Source: JAUVXJ01 sp034430275 (GTDB taxonomy: Bacteria; Chloroflexota; Anaerolineae; UBA7937; B3-Chlor). Taken from it: a stretch of 36,548 bases of DNA. Below the pieces are notes generated by a model, which was given only the letters and a program-made list of their open reading frames with translations, was not told the DNA's origin and made no database searches. Shown piece by piece: positions 12,507 through 19,798 of this stretch; within the stretch, counting starts at the first letter, position 1, and the number at the start of each line of letters is the position of its first letter. The position numbers were made by a program, and so were the translations under genes. The DNA lies in contig DAOUEW010000088.1 in assembly GCA_034430275.1 (NCBI GenBank), positions 1 through 36,548 of the forward strand, given 5' to 3'.

Positions 12507-12733
12507 ATCCACCAATGGTGTGCGATGCTCAGGAGACGGCGGAGTGTCTCAAAGTATCTAACAAAGCTCACCGCAGAGGTTGTCAGGCTTTTGCCACAGC
12601 TTCTACTGCTCCGCGCATCAACCGTTCGTCCTCGCGGAGCATCTTCGTCGCTCGCGACGAACGGCGCTTGACGGGATTGCCAAAGCTCTTCGGGCGGATC
12701 ACCGCGTGAAAGCGGCTGCTTGAGTTTAGCGAT
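12507..12733. other. Spacer between the GH13 gene and the rRNA promoters
   Basis: No gene seen. Two hairpins without U tracts are present: CCGTTCGTC/GACGAACGG at about 12619-12664, and GCGTGAA/TTCACGC at 12704-12739, which overlaps the GH13 stop codon. Neither is a clear terminator, so some read-through from the GH13 gene into the rRNA region is possible. Confidence 0.4.
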
Positions 12734-14236
12734 TCACGCAGTACTCTGTAGCACTATAGCCGCACGGGCTGGCGCAGTGAGCCCTGTAATACGCCCAGCC
12801 TGGACAGTAACCGTGCCTTCGCCCCATACGCCTTGCAACACTGCTCCATTTTCCAGATAACCCTGTACCGGCACGTCCAGGTCCCAAGGCTTGGTGCCTG
12901 TGTTAAGCACGCCAAGCAGGGTCTCGCCTGCCAGCGCTTGGGACTCGAGCCCCTCAGGGCGAAGGCTGCGCCCAAAGGCATAAACGTCCCCCTGGGCAAG
13001 CAGACACCTGTACTCGCCGCGACGTAGCGCTGGATGTGCTTTGCGCAAGGCGATGCAGCGTTTGACATAATTCAGCAGTCCTGTATTCCATTGGCGTTCG
13101 TCCCACTGAAAGGCACGGCGGCAATCCGGGTCTTTGCCTCCTTCCATGCCTACTTCGTCGCCGTAGTAGATGCAGGGTGCCCCGGGATAGCACATCATGA
13201 ACAACATCGCCAGTCGCAGAGCTGACTCATCTCCTCGCGCCAAGCTCAGGAAACGAGCCGTGTCGTGGCTATCGAGCAGATTCAGTTGTGCCTGCGTTGC
13301 CTGTCGAGGGTACATGGCCAGCAAATCGTCAATGGCAGTGGCAAATCCTTCAGCGTCTACCGGCTGGACCGGGTAATAGCCAACACCTGAGATCAGTGCA
13401 GAGTTCAGACTGCGACCGATGAAAAAGGACAGGCAGGCTTTCGTGAAAAGGTAGTTCATCACCGCGTCGAACTGATCACCTTGCAGCCAGTGCTGGGCGG
13501 CGTGCCAGAGCTCGCCCACGATGTAAGCTTCAGCGTTAGCCTCCTTGATACGACGACGGAACTCGCGCCAGAAACTATCATCGTCGATTTCGGCAGGGAC
13601 ATCAAGGCGCCAGCCATCAATGCCCTGCTCCACCCAGTAGCGTGCCACGCCCAGAAGGAACTCGCGCACTGCGGGCGAATCTACGTTGAACTTGGGCAAG
13701 GCACGCATTCCCCACCAGGCAGCATAATTGGGCTTTCGCTGGATGTCGTAAGCGTGCAGCGGCCAGCCATTGATAATGAACCAGTCCAGATAGGGAGAGG
13801 CAGCACCATTCTCAAGAATGTGATTGAACTGAAAAAAGCCACGACTGGCATGGTTGAAAACGCCATCCAGAACAATGCGCAGTCCACGCTGGTGCGCCTC
13901 GTCGAGCAGCGTGCGAAAAGCCGCATCGCCGCCTAGCAGAGGATCCACGCGATAGTAGTCGTATGTGTGATAGCGATGATTGGCCGTTGACTGAAAGATA
14001 GGGTTCAGGTAGATAGCAGTGATGCCCAGGTCTTGCAGGTAGTCAAGATGCTCGACTATACCCAGCAGATCACCACCTTTGAACCCGTATTCGGTAGGTG
14101 GGCTATCCCAGGGCTCCAGGTTGCGGGGCTTGGGCACGGCCTCGCTACGGGCAAAACGATCGGGGAAGATTTGATAGAACACTGCGTCCTTAACCCACTC
14201 GGGCGTAGTGAACGACGGTATCACGGATTTCTTCAT
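12734..14236 (-). CDS. GH13 alpha-glucan hydrolase (cyclomaltodextrinase/neopullulanase-like)
   Basis: 500 aa, ATG start. All four GH13 regions are readable: region I DGVFNH (124-129), region II DGWRLDVP with nucleophile D212, region III GELW with acid/base E242, and region IV LLDSHDT with D325. The combination PDRF, FKGGDL and GELWHAAQHWLQGDQFD, plus a short beta C-terminal domain, resembles the cyclomaltodextrinase/neopullulanase/maltogenic amylase subfamily, which cleaves cyclodextrins, pullulan or maltodextrins. The usual N-terminal domain of about 120 aa is absent (the barrel begins at residue about 13), which may affect dimerisation and substrate choice. No signal peptide, so probably cytoplasmic maltodextrin degradation. 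Monocistronic with its own promoter. Exact substrate not determinable. Confidence 0.9.
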   Translation of the reverse strand: MKKSVIPSFTTPEWVKDAVFYQIFPDRFARSEAVPKPRNLEPWDSPPTEYGFKGGDLLGIVEHLDYLQDLGITAIYLNPIFQSTANHRYHTYDYYRVDPLLGGDAAFRTLLDEAHQRGLRIVLDGVFNHASRGFFQFNHILENGAASPYLDWFIINGWPLHAYDIQRKPNYAAWWGMRALPKFNVDSPAVREFLLGVARYWVEQGIDGWRLDVPAEIDDDSFWREFRRRIKEANAEAYIVGELWHAAQHWLQGDQFDAVMNYLFTKACLSFFIGRSLNSALISGVGYYPVQPVDAEGFATAIDDLLAMYPRQATQAQLNLLDSHDTARFLSLARGDESALRLAMLFMMCYPGAPCIYYGDEVGMEGGKDPDCRRAFQWDERQWNTGLLNYVKRCIALRKAHPALRRGEYRCLLAQGDVYAFGRSLRPEGLESQALAGETLLGVLNTGTKPWDLDVPVQGYLENGAVLQGVWGEGTVTVQAGRITGLTAPARAAIVLQSTA

Positions 14237-14281
14237 TGAAGCTTTGCCTCAGCGCAGGGATTTGAGCAGGGTACATGTACT

Positions 14282-14310
14282 ATATTACAGGGGGCGCTAT
14301 TTGCTGTCAA
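14282..14310 (-). promoter_or_regulatory. Promoter of the GH13 gene
   Basis: Minus strand: TTGACA (14310-14305), 17 bp, TAATAT (14287-14282), about 45 bp before the ATG. No obvious operator half-sites beside it. Confidence 0.75.
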
Positions 14311-14383
14311 ATGCTAATGGTATTCTTGTACGGCTTTTCCACAGTCAGCCGACTGCCCCACGTTCGCCCGCAGTTGCCGTTCA

Positions 14384-14523
14384 CGCCAGAGGCGCCGTCT
14401 ACACCTTGTCGCGTACCTCTGGTCTTTGCGCCAGAGGCGCCGTCTACGCCTTGGCGCGTACCTCTGGTCTTTGCGCCAGAGGCGTAAACGGGAGACAAGG
14501 TAAACGGGAGACGAGGTAAACGG
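14384..14523. repeat. 45-bp tandem repeats followed by 16-bp direct repeats
   Basis: Two 45-bp units (14384-14428 and 14429-14473) differ at only a few bases, and a third begins at 14474 but breaks off after 10 nt. Each unit contains CCAGAGG and CCTCTGG, which can pair. Then two 16-bp copies of GTAAACGGGAGACAAG/GTAAACGGGAGACGAG (14484-14515) and a partial third follow. The repeats lie between the divergent GH13 and 163-aa genes. Both strands stay open across the units because 45 is divisible by 3, but no ribosome binding site or family supports coding. Confidence 0.85.
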
Positions 14524-14668
14524 AGGGCTTAAACGGCAACTGCCGCTGAATATGATGGATATGAGCAGACTTTGGAGAAGCCCTCGATGTTTTTGAACGT
14601 TGCCACGGTCATCGCCTGTCTGTTCTGAGACCCGGGGCGGTGGCCTCCTGAACACCGTACAAGCTTCT

Positions 14669-14697
14669 TTGACAAGGTCGGGCATTTGCGCTACAGT
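14669..14697 (+). promoter_or_regulatory. Promoter of the 163-aa gene
   Basis: TTGACA (14669-14674), 17 bp, TACAGT (14692-14697). The expected start is near 14704, about 35 nt before the ATG. Confidence 0.75.
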
Positions 14698-14738
14698 TGA
14701 ACAAGAGCAGCGCTTCCGGCGCGGATGAGGAGTGAAGC

Positions 14739-15230
14739 ATGGAACCCGACCGTTATGCCACTGTCCTGGTAGTGATCATGAGCAATCAGCGTGATTTCGC
14801 CGTCGCTCGTGATCAACACTGGTATCGCATTCCGGTGAAACGAGCGCCGCAGCGAGGCGTGAACGCACCCATCCTTGCCTTCTACCAGACCAAAGCATTC
14901 GCTGAACAGAAGTGGTCTATCAACTACTATGCTCACGTCACAGCCTGGGAGATCGTGCCGCGCATACAACTCTTCCCGGATGAGATCCATCATCCCAGAG
15001 CCAATGAGCTCTATTACAAAGTACACCTGGGCGAACTGCGCCTATTGGCGCACCCCATCGTGAGCCGCAAATGGCGACGCATCACCTTCATTATTACTCA
15101 CTGGGGACGGCTCGAAGCCGCTCATGAGATCAACGAGCTATTGCATGGCAGCATCTGGGAAGAGCGTCTCTGGAGAGCGTTGCGCAAGATGGGACGACTG
15201 GCGGAGGAGGAGAACACAGATGATTGGTAA
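14739..15230 (+). CDS. Conserved-looking hypothetical protein, 163 aa
   Basis: Not recognised with confidence. ATG start with GAGGAG 7 nt upstream and a strong promoter in front, so it is very probably expressed. No signal peptide or membrane segment. It is rich in aromatic and basic residues, with blocks that look conserved: VARDQHWYRIP, LAFYQT, NYYAHV, FPDEIHHPRANELYYKVHLG and RRITFIITHW. The hydrophobic first segment ATVLVVIMSNQRDF and the alternating strand/loop pattern suggest a small alpha/beta domain. Some Chloroflexota proteins appear to join a similar domain to a DUF559-type nuclease-like domain (recollection, not checked); no nuclease motif is seen here. Isolated between divergent and convergent genes. 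Confidence 0.7.
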   Translation: MEPDRYATVLVVIMSNQRDFAVARDQHWYRIPVKRAPQRGVNAPILAFYQTKAFAEQKWSINYYAHVTAWEIVPRIQLFPDEIHHPRANELYYKVHLGELRLLAHPIVSRKWRRITFIITHWGRLEAAHEINELLHGSIWEERLWRALRKMGRLAEEENTDDW

Positions 15231-15418
15231 CGCACTACGCCACTCTTTCGCGCCGCAGTTCCTGAGCTGGTACAGGTGAGGCAGCCGTAGGGGACTGGTG
15301 CCCGTGCCACGGACGCGCATCTTGTGCCACCAGTCAGTTCATAGGTCTCACATCCTCCTGTGCAAGGAGACATCTCTACTGACTTCTCGGATAGACTCCA
15401 AGTCGAGAGCGTCCTGCC
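15231..15418. other. Convergent spacer with a hairpin and a copy of a dispersed 20-mer
   Basis: Contains GACTGGTG (15293-15300) pairing with CACCAGTC (15328-15335), without a U tract. AGGAGACATCTCTACTGACT at 15365-15384 differs by one base from 28126-28145 in another intergenic region. No gene seen. Confidence 0.55.
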
Positions 15419-16906
15419 CTAGACGTCCCGTGGCCGCACCTTGCGGGGCGTTCTAGATGGGACCTGCTGGCATGACTGCCAGGTCTGGACGAGGCTCAGG
15501 CCAGCAACATAGGCATAGCTGAGCGCATAAACTATCAGCCAGTACGAGATGGGGCGAGCGCCGCCGCGCGAGGTCAGCAGTGCAAGAGCCAGCGCAAACA
15601 TGGCAAGCAGCAACTCATACCAGACCAATGGAGTACAACGAAGCGCGTATGAGCTAGCTTGCCACTGATCCCCGCCAGCTCTGATGTCGAACTTTGGGGT
15701 GCGCTGGAATTCACCTTTGTGCCCAAGAACTGCTCGAGCCATTGCCACTGTGTTGTTGAGCGCCAGACCCGTACCGAGCAGTAGCAAGAGCGGTGCGAAT
15801 CTCAACTGACGCCACCAACCCGGGCCGCGCTCGGCCTGCGCGACCAGATAAAGCAGCGGGGGGCCGGCCGTAGCCAAAAGGAAATAGGGAACAAAAGCAA
15901 ACAGTCGGCTGTGCGTCACAACCATCGGCAGTGTCAGCAACAATATGACCAGGCTCAGAGGATGCACCATGTATCCAGTCAGGTGAATCGCCCCTTCAAT
16001 CTTGGTGCGCCATGGTTGGTCAGAGCACAGGAGCAATGGCAAAAGCTTTCGTGCGACCTGGATGCTCCCTCGGGCCCAACGTGACTGCTGGCGGCGTAGA
16101 GCGTCAAGTTGCGGCGGCAATTCGGCCGCTGCACTGACATCGGGGACATAGAGAATGCGCCACCCTGCCAACTGCGCACGATAGCTGAGATCCAGGTCTT
16201 CAGCCAGCGTATCGGCCTGCCAGCCCCCGGCGTCCTCTATGCACGCGCGACGCCATATGCCTGCAGAGCCGTTAAAGTTGAGGAAGAAGCCGGCCTGACT
16301 GCGCGCTCTCTGCTCCACAGCAAAGTGCCCGTCAATACCAATCGCTTGCACTTGCGTGAGGGTCGAGTACGTAGCATTCAGGTGTTCCCATCGCGCCTGC
16401 ACGCAGCCTACGTCTGATGATGCGAAGTAAGGAACGACGCGGCGCAGGAAATCAGGCGGCGGCACAAAGTCAGCATCAAAGATGGCCAGCAACTCTCCCC
16501 TGCTGCGATGCAAACCCTCGGCCAGGGCCCCAGCCTTGAAGCCCACCCGCTTGGAGCGATGCACATGCTGAATGCTAACACCCATCTGGGCATAGCGAGC
16601 GACCGCCTGCTGCGCCACAAGTGTTGTTTCGTCAGTGGAGTCATCTAACACCTGAATCTGCAGCAATTCGCGCGGATAGTCCAGAGCGGCCGCCGCTGCA
16701 ATTAGGCGTTCTACCACGTGTAGCTCGTTATAGATGGGCAACTGTACCGTCACCGAAGGCCAGGCATTGGGCGGGGGGGGCGTCTGCAGGCTGCGCCTGC
16801 GCACCCAAGCGTAGATAGCGGTCAACAGCAAACTATTCAGACCATACAAGGCCAGCCATGCGGCTGAGAATCCATACATGATTTCCAACCAGAGCATCTG
16901 TTGCAT
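15419..16906 (-). CDS. Membrane GT2 glycosyltransferase (cellulose synthase-like)
   Basis: 495 aa from the ATG at 16906. The alternative ATG at 16897 (M4) has better spacing from GGAG and may be the true start. One N-terminal TM (about 8-35) is followed by a GT-A domain with LPIYNE (56-61), LDDSTDET (87-94), the DAD metal site (144-146), the acidic EDLDLSYR (236-243) and the processive-synthase motif QQSRW (Q273, R276, W277). Four or so TM helices follow, from about residue 305. The D, DxD, ED, QxxRW set and topology match cellulose synthase/CslA-like enzymes that polymerise and export beta-linked glucan or mannan from nucleotide sugars. No PilZ domain, so no c-di-GMP control is visible. Convergent with the 163-aa gene and divergent from surE. 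Product not determinable. Confidence 0.9.
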   Translation of the reverse strand: MQQMLWLEIMYGFSAAWLALYGLNSLLLTAIYAWVRRRSLQTPPPPNAWPSVTVQLPIYNELHVVERLIAAAAALDYPRELLQIQVLDDSTDETTLVAQQAVARYAQMGVSIQHVHRSKRVGFKAGALAEGLHRSRGELLAIFDADFVPPPDFLRRVVPYFASSDVGCVQARWEHLNATYSTLTQVQAIGIDGHFAVEQRARSQAGFFLNFNGSAGIWRRACIEDAGGWQADTLAEDLDLSYRAQLAGWRILYVPDVSAAAELPPQLDALRRQQSRWARGSIQVARKLLPLLLCSDQPWRTKIEGAIHLTGYMVHPLSLVILLLTLPMVVTHSRLFAFVPYFLLATAGPPLLYLVAQAERGPGWWRQLRFAPLLLLLGTGLALNNTVAMARAVLGHKGEFQRTPKFDIRAGGDQWQASSYALRCTPLVWYELLLAMFALALALLTSRGGARPISYWLIVYALSYAYVAGLSLVQTWQSCQQVPSRTPRKVRPRDV

Positions 16907-16997
16907 TCTCCGCGCCGTTTTGTAATAGCGATTTTCTATCTTATCATATTACCAGCCTGACGAGAAATTACTGGGTCTGCTCTGGCAAAGAAAGCAT

Positions 16998-17026
16998 TTG
17001 ACAAAAGCAACGAAACAGCCAAAGAT
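16998..17026 (+). promoter_or_regulatory. Probable surE promoter
   Basis: TTGACA (16998-17003), 17 bp, AAAGAT (17021-17026). The -35 is perfect and the -10 weak. It lies in the divergent spacer between the glycosyltransferase and surE. Confidence 0.45.
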
Positions 17027-17072
17027 GAAAAAGCACAATGATGTGTAATAGGACTCTAAGAGGGGGAGAGCA

Positions 17073-17879
17073 GTGAGCAGTGAAAAGCGTGCCCTTATCC
17101 TCATAACCAATGATGACGGCATTGGCTCACCGGGCTTGCTAGCAGCTGCGCGCAGCGTCATTGACCTGGGAGAGCTCTGGGTGGTCGCTCCTCGCGTGCA
17201 GCAATCAGGCCTTGGCCGTAGCTTTCCCTACGGTGAGATTGACGTCGAGAAAGGATTCCTTGACGTTGATGGCATGCAGGTGCAATCCTTTTCTGTGGAG
17301 ACATCACCTGCGCAGGCAGTACGGCATGGCATCCTGAGATTCTTGCCCAGAGTGCCAGACCTGACCATCTCAGGCATCAACTACGGTGAGAACGTCGGCG
17401 CGTGCGTTACCATCTCAGGCACGATTGGCGCGGCGATAGAAGCGGCCAGTTTTGGAATCCCGACGTTGGCCGCCTCGTTGGAAACGGACCGGAAGTATCA
17501 CTTTAGCCAGAGCCCAGAGGTTGATTTCAGCACGGCGGCTGCATTCGTGCGCCGATTCGCCAAGCTGCTGCTCACACATGGCATGCCAGAAGCCGTGGAC
17601 ATTCTCAAGCTTGACGTACCGTGCGAGGCAAAGCCTGATACCCCTTGGAGAACGACTCGCGTCTCCCGCCAGCAGTACTTTGTATCTCCTGTGACCATTG
17701 ATGACCAAGGGCAGAAGGACATATCGGGCTACGTAAGAGAGATTGATTCTGACACGCTGGAACCTGATTCCGACGTCTATGCCCTGGTCGTCGACAGAGT
17801 GATCTCAGTTAGTCCCTTGACCATTGACCTCACTGCCAAGGTAGACTTGCAACACTTACAGAGACTGCTGTCATTTTGA
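17073..17879 (+). CDS. surE: 5'/3'-nucleotidase SurE
   Basis: 268 aa. GTG start chosen because AGGGGGAG precedes it at good spacing; no ATG fits. The N-terminal ILITNDDGIGSPGL carries the metal-binding Asp pair (D14, D15). VVAPRVQQSGLGRS supplies the conserved Ser (S45), and SGINYGENVG supplies the Asn (N103). The SGTIGAAIEAASFGIPTLAAS stretch is the standard SurE core. SurE removes phosphate from nucleoside 5'- and 3'-monophosphates in a divalent-metal-dependent way in the cytosol. Here the loop after the Ser differs from the common SxxGxxIT form (GLGRSFP), which may shift substrate preference. Upstream of the M50 protease gene by 97 bp, which has its own -10 element, so they are only loosely linked. 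Confidence 0.93.
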   Translation: MSSEKRALILITNDDGIGSPGLLAAARSVIDLGELWVVAPRVQQSGLGRSFPYGEIDVEKGFLDVDGMQVQSFSVETSPAQAVRHGILRFLPRVPDLTISGINYGENVGACVTISGTIGAAIEAASFGIPTLAASLETDRKYHFSQSPEVDFSTAAAFVRRFAKLLLTHGMPEAVDILKLDVPCEAKPDTPWRTTRVSRQQYFVSPVTIDDQGQKDISGYVREIDSDTLEPDSDVYALVVDRVISVSPLTIDLTAKVDLQHLQRLLSF

Positions 17880-17897
17880 CAGCACGTCCAGGCCCAG

Positions 17898-17926
17898 TTT
17901 TGCAGAATCGCGTTCAATGGTATAAT
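17898..17926 (+). promoter_or_regulatory. Probable promoter of the M50 protease gene
   Basis: A perfect -10 TATAAT (17921-17926) with a poor -35 TTTTGC (17898-17903) at 17 bp. It lies in the surE-protease spacer. Confidence 0.45.
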
Positions 17927-17976
17927 GTCGCGCAGAGGAACTCGACGCTGGACACCCAATTAGGAGGGGGTGCACT

Positions 17977-19044
17977 TTGACTACTGTACTGGCTGCTATC
18001 GCGGTACTGAGTCTGATTACGCTCGTCCACGAATTCGGTCATCTGATTGTCGCCAAGCTGACCGGCCTGCCCGTAGAGGAGTTTGGCCTAGGGTATCCTC
18101 CCCGCCTTCTCACCCTCGCCTACATCGGAGGAACAGAATACACGATCAACCTGATCTTCTTTGGGGCCTTTGTCCGTCTGGCTGAGAAAGGAGAACCAGG
18201 GACTCTCTTCGCCGAAAAGAGAAAGCGAGTGCGTGCTGCCTTCCTATGTGGCGGGCCATTGTTTAACCTCCTACTGGCCGCGCTTCTTTTCAGCGTGTGT
18301 TTCGTCACTGGCTGGCCTGTGGCGCATGACCCGGCTGTAGGTGTGACCAAGGTCTTTCCGGGATCAGTAGCAGAAGCAGTGGGCTTTGAGGACAGCGATC
18401 TGATCCTTGCTGCCGATGGCCGTGAAGTGTCCAGCATGCTGGATCTCATCGTCTATGCCAGGTCCGTTGATGGCAATGTCAGAACGGTGACAATTCGCAG
18501 GCGTGGACGGACTTTCTCACTCCCGCTGCCACCCGGAGGTCCCTGGTTCGTCAAGACGGAGTCCCGGGGTGTGCAATTGCGCAGCGACGCCGGTTGGATG
18601 GAGCTTGTGTCTTATCCATGGCCGGAAGCCGTTCAGAAAGCCGTGACGGAAGCTTTCGATTCTGTGGCTTCCTTGTTCTCCCTCCCCATTAAGATTCTGC
18701 GTGGCCTAATCCCCGTGGACATGGTGCGCCCGGTGGGCCCAGTGGGCATTGCTCAACTGACCGAGCAGGCCGCACGCCAGGTGGCCAGCAGCGGGTGGTG
18801 GTTCCCCTTGCTGCAGTTCACCGCGACTCTGAGCGCCGCGCTCGCCGCCACGAATCTTTTGCCCCTCCCTGGCCTCGATGGCGGCCGCCTGCTCTTCGTC
18901 ATCGTTGAGGCTCTTCGCGGCAAGCGCCTGGATCCAGGAAAGGAAAACCTCGTACATTTTGCTGGGATTATCCTAATGCTTATGCTCATTCTCGTCGTAA
19001 CTTATTACGACATTGCCGTACCCCATTCCTTTAGTGGGCGTTGA
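17977..19044 (+). CDS. Site-2 protease family zinc metalloprotease (RseP-like, M50)
   Basis: 355 aa with a TTG start, chosen because TAGGAGGGGG sits 6 nt upstream. TM1 contains the HExxH zinc motif HEFGH (18-22), followed by the typical FGLGYPP segment. A second TM (about 90-107) precedes one PDZ domain (about 115-185). The third metal-binding motif NLLPLPGLDGG (D301) is in a later TM, and a last TM lies near residues 328-348. This is the RseP/SpoIVFB-type intramembrane protease order. RseP-type enzymes cut transmembrane anti-sigma factors or clear signal-peptide remnants; no anti-sigma partner is seen nearby. With so many secreted proteins in the region, signal-peptide clearance is plausible but unproven. 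Confidence 0.92.
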   Translation: MTTVLAAIAVLSLITLVHEFGHLIVAKLTGLPVEEFGLGYPPRLLTLAYIGGTEYTINLIFFGAFVRLAEKGEPGTLFAEKRKRVRAAFLCGGPLFNLLLAALLFSVCFVTGWPVAHDPAVGVTKVFPGSVAEAVGFEDSDLILAADGREVSSMLDLIVYARSVDGNVRTVTIRRRGRTFSLPLPPGGPWFVKTESRGVQLRSDAGWMELVSYPWPEAVQKAVTEAFDSVASLFSLPIKILRGLIPVDMVRPVGPVGIAQLTEQAARQVASSGWWFPLLQFTATLSAALAATNLLPLPGLDGGRLLFVIVEALRGKRLDPGKENLVHFAGIILMLMLILVVTYYDIAVPHSFSGR

Positions 19045-19458
19045 TTGGCAGAACGGCAGCCACTCGTGCTGAGCGCGAGGGTGTGGAAGATCCTTGTATG
19101 CAACCGGCAATGCTTAGTGCCTTCATTCCTTCAAACTACTATCATGATGGAGATTCTAGTATCCGTGATTGTTCCAGATTTGGTCACAATCGTCGGTGAT
19201 GCCAAGATGTAGTGGTCAGATCTGGCATCGCGAACAGCCGTATTCCGTGAGCGCGACCGGGTTCGCGAGTTCTAGGACACTCAGGCCTCTGGGCCTACGA
19301 CATATTGGGGGCAAGGTTGGTGCCGTCGGACTTTCAGATGGCCTCCGGCCAGGAGAGCAAAGCGCGCAGCGCTTGGTTCTCCCACCGCCGTGCTTCAACC
19401 CCGTGCAAAGTTGGAAGCTTGCCCCCAACGTGACGCGGCCGCCCCGCTTTCGGCATGA
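19045..19458. other. Non-coding spacer with a structured element
   Basis: No gene recognised. At 19305-19428, an 11-bp perfect inverted repeat TTGGGGGCAAG/CTTGCCCCCAA closes a 124-nt segment. Inside it, GGAGA/TCTCC encloses AAGCGC-GCA-GCGCTT (19352-19382). Possible structured RNA on either strand, or the remains of a small mobile element. The rest shows nothing distinctive. Confidence 0.5.
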
Positions 19459-19487
19459 TTGACGGATTTCTACTTGTTCAGTACAAT
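19459..19487 (+). promoter_or_regulatory. Promoter of the M6 protein gene
   Basis: TTGACG (19459-19464), 17 bp, TACAAT (19482-19487). Transcription would start near 19494, giving a leader of about 305 nt before the ATG at 19799. Confidence 0.65.
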
Positions 19488-19493
19488 CAAGAT

Positions 19494-19798
19494 TGCCACT
19501 AAGAGGCTTGAGGAGGCCCACAACAATGGGAACCGAAGGCAGCCATCCTGGCCATCCTATCCTCACAGGCATAAGAGTCCAATTCTTGCCAGTAGTTACT
19601 CTTATGAGAGTCAGCTTGCGTCATGAGGGGCGTTGATTTGCTCACCTTGGCGCTTTTGTTTTTCCCTGTTCCTTTCAGCCGTGCCCTGAGCTGCTAGGGC
19701 AGAGCGTTTTCTCTTCGGAAGGAGGTGGTGTCCAGCAAAGCATACTGAACCTCTACTAGTAAGACTCAACAGATCCCAAAGAAGAAAGGTGAAAGAAG
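19494..19798 (+). other. Long 5' leader of the M6 protein gene
   Basis: A perfect 9-bp stem CATAAGAGT (19570-19578)/ACTCTTATG (19598-19606), a U-rich GCGCTTTTGTTTTT segment near 19650-19670, and a 6-bp stem TGCCCT/AGGGCA (19682-19701) followed by GAGCGTTTTC. AAGGAGGTG near 19719-19727 is a perfect Shine-Dalgarno match but is 70 nt from the ATG; the real binding site is probably AAAGGTGA just before 19799. No known riboswitch class was recognised. Confidence 0.45.

Noticed and set aside
14384..14523. Short regular repeats that might be a CRISPR array
   Set aside because: The 45-bp units are directly adjacent with no unique spacers, only two full copies exist, and no cas gene is near.
19305..19428. 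Integron attC site
   Set aside because: The inverted repeat lacks the GTTRRRY/RYYYAAC core pair and there is no integrase or cassette array.
19216..19572. Minus-strand 118-aa open frame before the M6 gene
   Set aside because: It crosses the structured element and the M6 promoter, has a Cys/Arg/Pro-rich composition and no ribosome binding site.
19719..19750. Leader peptide behind the perfect AAGGAGGTG in the M6 leader
   Set aside because: The only start (GTG at 19728) is 2-3 nt from the binding site and gives a 6-codon peptide without any repeated regulatory codon.
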